Assembly (NCBI RefSeq): GCF_009707955.1
Contig: NZ_WMDQ01000007.1
Location: 1-64,000, forward strand
Length of the DNA: 64,000 bases
Reading direction: 5' to 3'
Origin: Flavobacterium sp. LC2016-13
GTDB taxonomy: Bacteria > Bacteroidota > Bacteroidia > Flavobacteriales > Flavobacteriaceae
Shown here: one piece after another, positions 37,752-46,787 of the stretch
How positions within the stretch are numbered: the first letter of the stretch is position 1
How the letters are laid out: each line of letters begins with the position of its first letter
The notes under the pieces: model-generated
The model's input: only the letters and a program-made list of their open reading frames with translations
Told to the model about the DNA's origin: nothing
Databases searched by the model: none
Position numbers and translations under genes: made by a program

Positions 37752-40241
37752 ATGAAAAAGAAAAGAAATAATTTAAGTAACAAATTATCATTATTAATGA
37801 TAATTGGAATCCTGTTTTTTAGCTCTTGCAGCAAAAAAGAAGATGCTTTTGTGAACCGTAAAGTTTCTTTTAATTCAGATTGGAGTTTTCATTTAAATGA
37901 TAACATTCAAGATCATGACACGATTGGAACTTCAACCAAATGGAGAACCTTAAATGTACCGCATGATTGGAGTATTGAAGGTAAGTTTGATGAAAAAAGT
38001 CCGGCCGGATATGGCGGTGGATCACTTAACGGAGGATTAGGTTGGTATAAAAAAACATTCAGAATAGAATCTAAAGATATAAATAAAATAATATCAATAA
38101 CCTTCGACGGCGTTTACAAAAACAGCGAAGTTTGGATAAATGGACATTATTTAGGAAAACGTCCAAACGGATATATTGGCTTTCAATATGAGATTTCTTC
38201 CTACTTAAGTTACGGAGAAAAAAGCAACGAAATTATTGTTAAGGTTGACAATTCAAAACAACCAAACTCACGTTGGTATTCAGGATCAGGAATTTTTAGA
38301 AACGTCTGGATCGAAACAACCGATAAATTGCACGTTGCACAATGGGGAACTTATATTACAACCCCAAAAGTTACTGCAGAAAAAGCTTCAGTTAATTTTG
38401 AAACGATAATTCAAAATCAAAATTCAGCATCAAAAAAAGCAACAGTAACAACTACTATTTTTAAAGAAGATACCAAAGTAACATCCGTTACTCAAGACAT
38501 AACGATTGGTGCAAATTCAAATCAAGTATTAAAACAAGAAACTCAGGTTGAAACTCCAATTTTATGGTCTGTAGAAAAGCCGGAACTGTATACTTCAGTT
38601 ACTGAAATTTCAATAGATGATAAAATTGTAGATCAATACAAAACGAATTTTGGAATCAGAGTTTTTAAATTTGATCTTGACAAAGGTTTCATTCTTAATG
38701 GAAAACAAGTAAAAATAAAAGGAGTTTGTTTACATCATGATTTAGGCACGTTAGGTTCTGCGATTAATACACGTGCGATCGAACGTCAGTTGGAAATTTT
38801 GAAAGAAATGGGCGTAAACGGAATCAGAACCACACACAATCCACCAGCTCCCGAACTTTTGGATCTTTGCGATAAAATGGGTTTCATTGTAATGGATGAA
38901 GCATTTGACATGTGGAAACAAAACAAAACCAAATATGACTATGCAAATGATTGGGACAAATGGCACAAAAAAGATTTAGTTGATCAATTACGCCGTGACC
39001 GTAATCATCCAAGTATTTTTATGTGGAGTATTGGAAATGAAATTCCGGAACAATGGAATGAAACTGGTGTTGAAATCGCAAAAGAATTAGCTGCAATTAC
39101 ACGTGAATACGATAAAACGCGTCCGATTACAGCAGCAATGAATCCGCCGGTAAATATGAATCTTGATAGTATTGATTTACAGTTTGATAAAGCAAATGTT
39201 CAATACAATAAAATTGCAGCCTCTGGTGTATTAGATATTATTGGCTACAATTATGCACATCAAACCTATGAATATCATAAAAAGAATTTCCCTAACGTAC
39301 CCTTTATTGCGACAGAAACAACTTCGGCTTTAGAAACTCGCGGTTATTATGACAACAATTCCGATTCAATTAAAAAATGGCCGGTAAGATGGGATCTTAA
39401 ATTTACAGAAGGAAATCCGGGCAACACCGTTTCGGCTTACGATCAGGTTCAGGCGCCTTGGGGTTCAACACACGAAGCAACCTGGAAAGTAATTAAAAAA
39501 CATGATTTTCTTTCCGGAATGTATATCTGGACAGGTTTCGATTATATTGGAGAACCAACTCCATACGAATGGCCGTCGGTAAGTTCGTATTTCGGAATTG
39601 TTGATTTAGCCGGTTTCCCGAAAGACGTTTATTATATGTACCAAAGCGAATGGACGAACAAAACCGTTCTGCACATTTTTCCGCATTGGAACTGGAAAGT
39701 CGGACAAACTGTTGACGTTTGGGGATATTATAATAATGCCGATGAGGTTGAACTTTTTCTTAACGGAAAATCAGTTGGCGTTCGCAGTAAAAAAGGAGAA
39801 GATTTACACGTAATGTGGAAAGTTCCTTTTCAACCCGGAACACTAAAAGCTATTTCTCGTAAAAACGGAAAAACAGTTTTAGAAACCGAAATCAAAACAG
39901 CCGGAAATCCATCAAACCTAAAACTTACGGCAGACAGAAGCACCATAAAAGCAGATGAAAATGATTTGTCATTTGTAACCGTAACTATTTTAGACGACAA
40001 AGGAACTTTAGCACCAAATGCCAATAACGAAATCAATTTCTCATTAAAAGGAAACGGAAAAATAGTTGGCGTTTGCAGCGGAGATCCGGTAAGTCACGAA
40101 TCATATAAAGGCTTAAAACATACTGCCCTTAACGGAAAATGTTTAGTCATTGTTCAATCCGGCAATAAAACCGGAAGACTTGAATTAACCGCCAAAGCAA
40201 ACGGATTAAAACAAGCCACAATTGTAATTACAATAGAATAA
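37752..40241 (+). CDS. Glycoside hydrolase family 2, probable beta-galactosidase
   Basis: 829 residues, lipoprotein signal ('LLMIIGILFFSSC'). Domain order: sugar-binding jelly roll ('NVPHDWSIEGKFDEKSPAG', 'VWINGHYLGKRPNGYIGF'), Ig-like, TIM barrel, then C-terminal Ig-like domains. Acid/base E430 in 'FMWSIGNEIPEQ' and nucleophile E522 in 'FIATETTSA'. In xyloglucan loci the GH2 enzyme removes side-chain beta-galactose; here that is inferred from context. It is probably in the periplasm or anchored to the membrane. Confidence 0.88.
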   Translation: MKKKRNNLSNKLSLLMIIGILFFSSCSKKEDAFVNRKVSFNSDWSFHLNDNIQDHDTIGTSTKWRTLNVPHDWSIEGKFDEKSPAGYGGGSLNGGLGWYKKTFRIESKDINKIISITFDGVYKNSEVWINGHYLGKRPNGYIGFQYEISSYLSYGEKSNEIIVKVDNSKQPNSRWYSGSGIFRNVWIETTDKLHVAQWGTYITTPKVTAEKASVNFETIIQNQNSASKKATVTTTIFKEDTKVTSVTQDITIGANSNQVLKQETQVETPILWSVEKPELYTSVTEISIDDKIVDQYKTNFGIRVFKFDLDKGFILNGKQVKIKGVCLHHDLGTLGSAINTRAIERQLEILKEMGVNGIRTTHNPPAPELLDLCDKMGFIVMDEAFDMWKQNKTKYDYANDWDKWHKKDLVDQLRRDRNHPSIFMWSIGNEIPEQWNETGVEIAKELAAITREYDKTRPITAAMNPPVNMNLDSIDLQFDKANVQYNKIAASGVLDIIGYNYAHQTYEYHKKNFPNVPFIATETTSALETRGYYDNNSDSIKKWPVRWDLKFTEGNPGNTVSAYDQVQAPWGSTHEATWKVIKKHDFLSGMYIWTGFDYIGEPTPYEWPSVSSYFGIVDLAGFPKDVYYMYQSEWTNKTVLHIFPHWNWKVGQTVDVWGYYNNADEVELFLNGKSVGVRSKKGEDLHVMWKVPFQPGTLKAISRKNGKTVLETEIKTAGNPSNLKLTADRSTIKADENDLSFVTVTILDDKGTLAPNANNEINFSLKGNGKIVGVCSGDPVSHESYKGLKHTALNGKCLVIVQSGNKTGRLELTAKANGLKQATIVITIE

Positions 40242-40260
40242 TAAACCACAAAGTCAACGT

Positions 40261-40289
40261 TCCTAACAGGTTTTGGAAACCTGTTAGGA
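40261..40289. repeat. Single copy of the CCTAACAGG hairpin
   Basis: Perfect 13-bp arms TCCTAACAGGTTT / AAACCTGTTAGGA with a 3-base loop, between the GH2 and GH31 genes. Same family as the paired copies at 45040, 52654 and 54463. Confidence 0.85.
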
Positions 40290-40315
40290 GAACTAACATT
40301 TGAATAAAACAAACA

Positions 40316-42715
40316 ATGAAAAACTCACAATTAACCACATTGCTTTCAATCTTTATGTTTGGATTTCTTGTTATGCCAAAAGCATCAGCACAAATCCAAA
40401 ATGCAGATGTATTAAACGCGCCAATAGATATCAGCAAAGATTTTCAGAATTACCTGAACACGTTTTATTTTGCTGATGAATTAACAAATTTTGATCCTGC
40501 AACAGGAAAGGGAACCATAAAATATCTGAGATACAATTATAAAACACGTCAGGCATTCAACAACATGATGATGAAGCCGGATACTGTTGAAGCAAACGAA
40601 TTTCCAACAACAGAATATCAGGTTTCACCGGAATTGCCTTTCCAGATTCAATTTGTTTCAGACAGAACAATTCGAATTAAAACTACTTCAGGACCACAAT
40701 TTCATCCGGAAAAAGAATCCTTAATGTTGATTAACGGCGTTGCGCCAAATCATCCTGAATTATGGAAATATTCTAAAATCGAAGGCGGTCATAAATACAC
40801 CAGTAAACACGGAGTTGTAGAAATTTTATCAAAACCGTGGCATGTAAAAATTTACGATGAAAAAGGAAAATTACTAACCAGTACACTTCACGATTCTGAT
40901 TTTAAAAACACTTATACGCCAACACTTCCGTTCTCGTACGTGCGCAGAAACAGCGATTATTCAAGAAGTATGGGAGCAGCTTTCAGCCTGGAACCGGACG
41001 AAAAAATATTTGGTTGCGGAGAATCATTCACACAATTTAACAAACGCGGACAAAAAGTGGTTTTGTGGACCGATGACGCCAACGGAATTCAAAACGAAAC
41101 GATGTACAAACCCGTTCCGTTTTATATGAGCAGCCGAGGTTACGGAGTTTTCATGCACCATTCAACACCAATAACAGTAGACTTTGGAAGATATTATTCA
41201 AGTGCAAACGAAATGTATATTGGAGATGACGAAGCCGATTTGTTTTTCTTTATCGGAGAACCAAAAGACGTTTTAGATCAATATACAGATTTGACAGGAA
41301 AAGCCGCAATGCCACCACTTTGGTCATTTGGTTTCTGGATGAGCCGAATCACTTATTTCACAGAAAAAGAAGGACGCGAAGTAGCAAAAGATTTGCGTAA
41401 ATATAAAATTCCAACAGATGTAATTCACTTTGATACAGGTTGGTTTGATGTAGATTGGAGAAACAATTACGAGTTTTCTAAAGAACGTTTCCCGGATGCT
41501 CAAAAAATGATGTCAGATTTAAAAGACGACGGTTTTCATGTGTGTTTATGGCAATTACCATACTTCTCACCAAAAAACACCTTGTTTAACGAAATCATGG
41601 ACAAGAATTTAGCCGTAAGAGATCGCAAAGGAAATCTTCCGTATGAAGATGCTGTTTTAGATTTTTCAAATCCCGAAACCGTATCTTGGTATCAGGCAAA
41701 ATTGAAACATTTATTCGATCAGGGCGTTTCTGTTTTCAAAGTTGATTTTGGAGAAGCAGCACCACCAGACGGAATTTACCATTCAGGTAGAACAGGATTT
41801 TACGAACATAATTTATATCCGCTAAGATATAATAAGGCTGTAGCCGAAATTACGCAAAAAGAAAAAGGATATACTTTAATCTGGGCAAGAAGTACTTGGG
41901 CAGGATCACAACGTTACCCATTACATTGGGGAGGAGATGCTGAAACTACAAACGGAGCAATGTCGGCAGAATTACGTGGCGGACTTTCATTAGGATTAAG
42001 CGGATTCAGTTTCTGGAGCCATGATGTTGGAGGATTTGCAACAAAATCACCAGAGAATTTATACAGAAGATGGGCACCTTTCGGAATGTTTACATCACAC
42101 GTAAGAAGCCACGGAGAACCTCCGCGCGAACCTTGGTTATACAGCAAAGATTTCTTGGAAGGATTTAGAAAAGCAGATAATATGCGTTATGAATTGATGC
42201 CATATATCTACGCTCAGGCCAAAGAAAGTTCTCAAAAAGGATTACCAATGATGCGTGCCCTATTTGTAGAATATCCAAATGACCCGGGTGCCTGGTTAGT
42301 AGATAATGAATATTTGTTTGGATCAAGCATTTTAGTTGCGCCGCTTTTTGAAGAAGTAACAGAAAGAGACGTTTATCTTCCGGAAGGAACATGGATCGAT
42401 TACCAAACTAAAAAAGTATACCAATCAGGATGGCATAAAATTAAAGCAGGCGAAGTACCAATTGTAGTTTTGGTAAAAGACGGAACCGCATTGCCTCACA
42501 TCGCTTTAGCACAATCTACAAAAGATATGGATTGGAGCAAATTGACTTTAAAAGTATACGCCAGCGACAAAACAACTTCGGCAACAGCCAAAGTATTTTT
42601 ACCAAACGGCGATGCGGTACAAGAAATAAAAGTGACAAAAAACGGAAACAATTTTGAAGTAGCACCAAATGCATTAAACGGAAAAACCACTTTCAAAACA
42701 GAGTGGATTAAATAA
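40316..42715 (+). CDS. Glycoside hydrolase family 31, probable alpha-xylosidase
   Basis: 799 residues with signal peptide ('LLSIFMFGFLVMPKASAQ'). The nucleophile D477 lies in 'VFKVDFGEAAPPDG', the KxDFGE form found in YicI-type alpha-xylosidases, and the acid/base D541 in 'LHWGGDAETTNG'. Substrate-loop 'WMSRITYF' and 'FDTGWFDVDWRNNYEF' also match that branch. It would remove alpha-1,6-xylose from xyloglucan oligosaccharides at the non-reducing end, in the periplasm. No PA14 insertion is evident, so it is shorter than CjXyl31A-type enzymes. It follows the GH2 gene by 74 bases. Confidence 0.9.
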   Translation: MKNSQLTTLLSIFMFGFLVMPKASAQIQNADVLNAPIDISKDFQNYLNTFYFADELTNFDPATGKGTIKYLRYNYKTRQAFNNMMMKPDTVEANEFPTTEYQVSPELPFQIQFVSDRTIRIKTTSGPQFHPEKESLMLINGVAPNHPELWKYSKIEGGHKYTSKHGVVEILSKPWHVKIYDEKGKLLTSTLHDSDFKNTYTPTLPFSYVRRNSDYSRSMGAAFSLEPDEKIFGCGESFTQFNKRGQKVVLWTDDANGIQNETMYKPVPFYMSSRGYGVFMHHSTPITVDFGRYYSSANEMYIGDDEADLFFFIGEPKDVLDQYTDLTGKAAMPPLWSFGFWMSRITYFTEKEGREVAKDLRKYKIPTDVIHFDTGWFDVDWRNNYEFSKERFPDAQKMMSDLKDDGFHVCLWQLPYFSPKNTLFNEIMDKNLAVRDRKGNLPYEDAVLDFSNPETVSWYQAKLKHLFDQGVSVFKVDFGEAAPPDGIYHSGRTGFYEHNLYPLRYNKAVAEITQKEKGYTLIWARSTWAGSQRYPLHWGGDAETTNGAMSAELRGGLSLGLSGFSFWSHDVGGFATKSPENLYRRWAPFGMFTSHVRSHGEPPREPWLYSKDFLEGFRKADNMRYELMPYIYAQAKESSQKGLPMMRALFVEYPNDPGAWLVDNEYLFGSSILVAPLFEEVTERDVYLPEGTWIDYQTKKVYQSGWHKIKAGEVPIVVLVKDGTALPHIALAQSTKDMDWSKLTLKVYASDKTTSATAKVFLPNGDAVQEIKVTKNGNNFEVAPNALNGKTTFKTEWIK

Positions 42716-43019
42716 AAAATAGTCGCCACTGATTACTCAGATTAAAAGGATAATTACTCTCGCAGATTTAGCAGATCATGCAGATTTTTTTTTAATCTTA
42801 AAATCAATAAAAGAATTTAAAAAAAAATAAAATCTGCTCAATCTGTCAAATCTGCGAGAGAAATAAAAAAATCATTTAAATTCTTTTATCTCGATAGCTA
42901 TCGGGAGTGACAAAAAAATAACCCTCAAAGGGATAAAAATAAGGTTTTAGTTTAGTTTTAAATCGGGTGAAGTTGAGCAACGTCATCCGATTTATTTAAG
43001 AAGATTCAACAAAAGTACC
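42716..43019. repeat. 304-base gap with imperfect long inverted repeat and a small palindrome
   Basis: Arms at 42757-42789 and 42830-42862 (built from CGCAGATTT/GCAGAT units) pair imperfectly over about 33 bases around an AT-rich loop. A separate 18-base palindrome TCTCGATAGCTATCGGGA lies at 42889-42906. No gene was seen; no clear promoter was found before the GH97 gene. Confidence 0.65.
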
Positions 43020-45023
43020 ATGAAAAATAATATAATACTCTCCGCTGTTTTACTGTCAATTACAATTGGTTACAGTCAGAAAAACAAAAACGCTTACGAA
43101 TTAGCTTCACCAAACGGACAAAATAAAATCAAGTTTGAGTTGGTAAAAAACGCTCCAAAATATGCAGTTTCACACGGAAAAACCGAAGTGATTACAGCAT
43201 CAGATTTGGGTTTTGTTTTAAAAAACAATGAAAACTTAAGCACAGATTTCGAAATCAAAAATGTAAAAAATACTTCTTTTGATGAAACCTGGGAACAAGT
43301 TTGGGGAGAAAAGAAAAACATCAGAAACCACTACAATCAGTTATCAGTTGAATTACAGCAAAAAAGCGGAAACAAACGTAAGTTAGAAATTCAGTTTCGT
43401 GCGTTTGATGACGGAGTAGCTTTTAGATATGTTTATCCAAAACAAAATGTAAAAGACAGTATTTTCATTATAGATGAAAAAACGACTTTTAACCTAAAAG
43501 AAGATGGAAAAGCATGGTGGATTCCGGCAAACAGAGAAAACCGTGACGAATATCTTTTTAAAGAAGCTGCCGTAAGTACGCTTGATACCGTTTTGACGCC
43601 ACTTACAATCGAAAGTAAAAGCGGATTAGCATTGAGTTTTCACGAAGCAAACTTAATAGATTTTGCAAGTATGACTTTGGTAAATACAACCGGAACGCAA
43701 CTTAAATCTGATTTAGTGCCGTGGGCTGATGGTATAAAAGTGCGTGTAAAAGATACATTTACGTCTTCTTGGAGAACCATTCAAATTGGAGAAAAACCAG
43801 CAGATTTAATTACATCTTATTTAATTTTAAATCTAAACGAACCAAATAAATTAAAAAACACAAGTTATTTTAAACCATACAAATACTTCGGAATTTGGTG
43901 GGGAATGCACATTGGAAAATACACTTTTTGGGAAAGTGACAAACAAGGTGCAACAACCAAACATGCCGAAGAATATATTGACTTTACAGCAAAAGAAGGA
44001 TTTCATCATTTATTGATCGAAGGCTGGAACAAAGGCTGGACACCACAATGGTATGAAAACCACATGCACATGTTCAGTTTCACAAAAAGCGCAGACAATT
44101 TCGACTTAGAAAAAGTAGTTGAATACGGAAAGAAAAAAGACGTAGAACTTATTGGTTATCATGAAACAGGTTCAAACTTAATCAATTACTTAAAAGAAGT
44201 TGACGAAGGTTTTGCGTTGTACAAAAAAATGGGAATTCACTCCGTTAAAATTGGTCACGTAGGTTCTAAATTAAACATGAAACAAATGCACTTTGGGCAA
44301 TTTGGAGTAAATTATTTCAGATATATTTTAGAAAAAGCAGCACAATATGATTTAGCCGTTTTATATCACGAATCAATAAAAGATACCGGAGAACGCAGAA
44401 CTTTTCCAAACATGGTTTCGAGAGAAGCAGCGCGTGGACAAGAATACAATGCATGGAGCGAAGGAAATCCGCCAAATCACTTAACGATTATTCCTTTCAC
44501 CAGATTACTTTCAGGACCAATGGATTTTACACCTGGAATTTTTGATGTTGAGGTAAAACAAGGTTATCCTGGAAAAAGAGTTCACGGAACAGCAGCACAG
44601 CAATTAGCATTGTACGTAACCATTTATGCGCCAATACAAATGATGGCCGATCTTCCTGAGAATTATGAAGGAAAACCAGCATTACAATTCTTAAAAGATG
44701 TTCCAACAGATTGGGAAGATACTAAAGTATTAGAAGGAAAAATTGGAGAATATATTACAACAGCACGTAAAGACAGAAATAGTGCCGATTGGTTTTTAGG
44801 AACAATTACAAACGAAAATGCAAGAGACGTAAATGTTTCATTATCATTTTTAGATCCAAATGCAACTTACGAAGCACAAATTTATGCTGATGCCGAAGGA
44901 ACAGATGAAACACATAATCCATCAGAAATTGCAATTTCTAAGAAAACAGTAAAAGCTTCAGATTCACTAAAATTACATTTAGGAGGCGCTGGAGGAACAG
45001 CAATTAGATTTAAGAAATTGTAA
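43020..45023 (+). CDS. Glycoside hydrolase family 97 (alpha-glucosidase/alpha-galactosidase family)
   Basis: 667 residues with signal peptide ('ILSAVLLSITIGYSQ'). GH97 signature segments include 'GKAWWIPANRENRDEYLF', 'FGIWWGMHIGKYTFW', 'HLLIEGWNKGWTP', 'VKIGHVGSK', 'LYHESIKDTGERRTFPN' and 'SREAARGQEYNAW'. The Gly in 'VKIGHVG', where retaining members have the Asp nucleophile, hints at the inverting, SusB-like type; that reading is from memory of the family and needs an alignment. Its role in a xyloglucan locus is not obvious. Confidence 0.85.
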   Translation: MKNNIILSAVLLSITIGYSQKNKNAYELASPNGQNKIKFELVKNAPKYAVSHGKTEVITASDLGFVLKNNENLSTDFEIKNVKNTSFDETWEQVWGEKKNIRNHYNQLSVELQQKSGNKRKLEIQFRAFDDGVAFRYVYPKQNVKDSIFIIDEKTTFNLKEDGKAWWIPANRENRDEYLFKEAAVSTLDTVLTPLTIESKSGLALSFHEANLIDFASMTLVNTTGTQLKSDLVPWADGIKVRVKDTFTSSWRTIQIGEKPADLITSYLILNLNEPNKLKNTSYFKPYKYFGIWWGMHIGKYTFWESDKQGATTKHAEEYIDFTAKEGFHHLLIEGWNKGWTPQWYENHMHMFSFTKSADNFDLEKVVEYGKKKDVELIGYHETGSNLINYLKEVDEGFALYKKMGIHSVKIGHVGSKLNMKQMHFGQFGVNYFRYILEKAAQYDLAVLYHESIKDTGERRTFPNMVSREAARGQEYNAWSEGNPPNHLTIIPFTRLLSGPMDFTPGIFDVEVKQGYPGKRVHGTAAQQLALYVTIYAPIQMMADLPENYEGKPALQFLKDVPTDWEDTKVLEGKIGEYITTARKDRNSADWFLGTITNENARDVNVSLSFLDPNATYEAQIYADAEGTDETHNPSEIAISKKTVKASDSLKLHLGGAGGTAIRFKKL

Positions 45024-45039
45024 TTATTTAGATGTTTAT

Positions 45040-45145
45040 CCTAACAGGTTTCCAAACCTGTTAGGTATTATTCAAGTCATATTTAGTTTCGGATATAAAA
45101 CAATACCTAACAGTCCCGAAGCCTCAGGATTGGAAACCTGTTAGG
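45040..45145. repeat. CCTAACAGG two-hairpin repeat, second hairpin interrupted
   Basis: Hairpin 1 at 45040-45065 (CCTAACAGGTTT / AAACCTGTTAGG). Hairpin 2 at 45106-45145 has the same outer arms but holds an extra near-palindromic 16-mer TCCCGAAGCCTCAGGA (45114-45129) inside. Between the GH97 and GH39 genes. Confidence 0.85.
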
Positions 45146-45160
45146 ATATAAAAAAATCAA

Positions 45161-46741
45161 ATGAAAATAAAATCAGCAATACTATTTCTTTCATTAATTC
45201 TAATCAATATTAATTTGTTTGGACAAAATGCTGTTGCTGAAAACAGAATCATAAAAGTAGATTACAATAAAACTGCAGGAAAACTGAACGCTATGTTCAA
45301 AGAATGCATCGGTGCAGGAAGAGCAAACGAAGGTTTACGTGCCGATTGGCAGCAGCAATTGGCAATGACCAAAAAAGAATGCGATTTTAAATACATCAGA
45401 ATGCACGGTTTATTGTCTGATGATATGGCAGTTTACCGGGAAGATTCAAAAGGAAATCCGGAATACAATTATCAATATATCGATGTTTTGTATGATTTTC
45501 TAATAAGCATTAAAATCAAACCTTTCGTAGAATTAGGTTTTATGCCTAATGCATTAGCAAGCGGAAATCAGACTATTTTTTGGTGGAAAGGAAATGTAAC
45601 GCCACCAAAAGATTATAAAAAATGGGAAGATTTAATTAGAAACCTAACCCAGCATTTTAAAGAACGTTACGGGGACGAAGAAGTAAAAACATGGTATTTT
45701 GAAGTTTGGAACGAACCCAATTTATCACCGGGTTTCTGGGCAGGAACGCAACAAGAATATTTCAAATTATATGAATATGCAGCACGCGGAATAAAAAGCG
45801 TAAATCCGGCATATAAAGTTGGTGGCCCCGCAACAGCAGGAGCGGCGTGGGTTCCGGAAACAATAGATTTTTGTGCTAAAAATAATGTTCCGTTAGATTT
45901 TATTTCGACACATACATACGGAGTAAAACAAGGATTTCTGGATGAATTCGGAACTTCGGGAACCGTTTTAAATAAAGACGAATCAAGTATAAGTGGCGAT
46001 GTCATAAACTCACGCAAACAGATTTCGAATTCGGCAAAGCCAAATTTAGAATTGCATTATACCGAATGGAGCACATCGTATACGCCCGCAGATCCAGTTC
46101 ACGACAGTTATCATTCAGCAGCTTACATACTTCAAAAACTAAAACAAGTTGGCAATGCGGCGAACTCCATGTCATATTGGGTTTTTACCGATATTTTTGA
46201 AGAAGCAGGCCCGAGATTTACGCCTTTTCATGGAGGTTTCGGATTATTGAATACGCAGGGAATTAAAAAACCGGCTTATTTCTCTTATGCTTTTCTGAAT
46301 AAATTAGGAGAAACTGAACTTCAAAATAAAGATACCTCTTCATGGGCAACCAAAAATGCAAAAGGAGATGTTCAGTTATTATTTTGGGATTTCACCAATA
46401 CACATCCGGGAGATTCGATTAATAATCAAACGTATTATATAAAGGATTTACCATCTAAATCAAAAGGAAACTTAAAGATTGAAATAGATGGTTTACAAAA
46501 AGGAAAATATACTTTAGAAATCTATAAAACAGGTTATAAAGTCAATGATGCTTACGCCGATTATTTGGCTTTAGGAAAACCAAGTCAGCTAACGCGTGAA
46601 CAAGTAAATAAAATCAAAGAAAAAAATAGCGGAGCCTTGATTGCAACAGAAAAAGTAACGATCAATGCCAACGGAACTTTTAGCAAAGATTTTAAAATCA
46701 ATGAAAACGATGTTGTATTGTTCAATTTTGTAAAGCAATAA
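45161..46741 (+). CDS. Glycoside hydrolase family 39, probable beta-xylosidase
   Basis: 526 residues with signal peptide ('ILFLSLILININLFGQ'). TIM barrel with acid/base E185 in 'YFEVWNEPNLSPGFW' and nucleophile E302 in 'LHYTEWSTSY', both diagnostic for clan GH-A family 39; 'FISTHTYG' and 'SYWVFTDIFEE' support it. A C-terminal beta domain follows. Related enzymes release beta-linked xylose. In this locus it could act on xylose from xylan-like or unusual side chains; the substrate is uncertain. Confidence 0.87.
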   Translation: MKIKSAILFLSLILININLFGQNAVAENRIIKVDYNKTAGKLNAMFKECIGAGRANEGLRADWQQQLAMTKKECDFKYIRMHGLLSDDMAVYREDSKGNPEYNYQYIDVLYDFLISIKIKPFVELGFMPNALASGNQTIFWWKGNVTPPKDYKKWEDLIRNLTQHFKERYGDEEVKTWYFEVWNEPNLSPGFWAGTQQEYFKLYEYAARGIKSVNPAYKVGGPATAGAAWVPETIDFCAKNNVPLDFISTHTYGVKQGFLDEFGTSGTVLNKDESSISGDVINSRKQISNSAKPNLELHYTEWSTSYTPADPVHDSYHSAAYILQKLKQVGNAANSMSYWVFTDIFEEAGPRFTPFHGGFGLLNTQGIKKPAYFSYAFLNKLGETELQNKDTSSWATKNAKGDVQLLFWDFTNTHPGDSINNQTYYIKDLPSKSKGNLKIEIDGLQKGKYTLEIYKTGYKVNDAYADYLALGKPSQLTREQVNKIKEKNSGALIATEKVTINANGTFSKDFKINENDVVLFNFVKQ

Positions 46742-46787
46742 AACCTTAAAAAGAACTATTCAAAAAACTAAAACTAAATTATTAAGC

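Noticed and set aside
45667..46017. 116-codon antisense frame in the GH39 gene
   Set aside because: It lies wholly opposite the catalytic barrel of GH39, with no promoter or terminator of its own.
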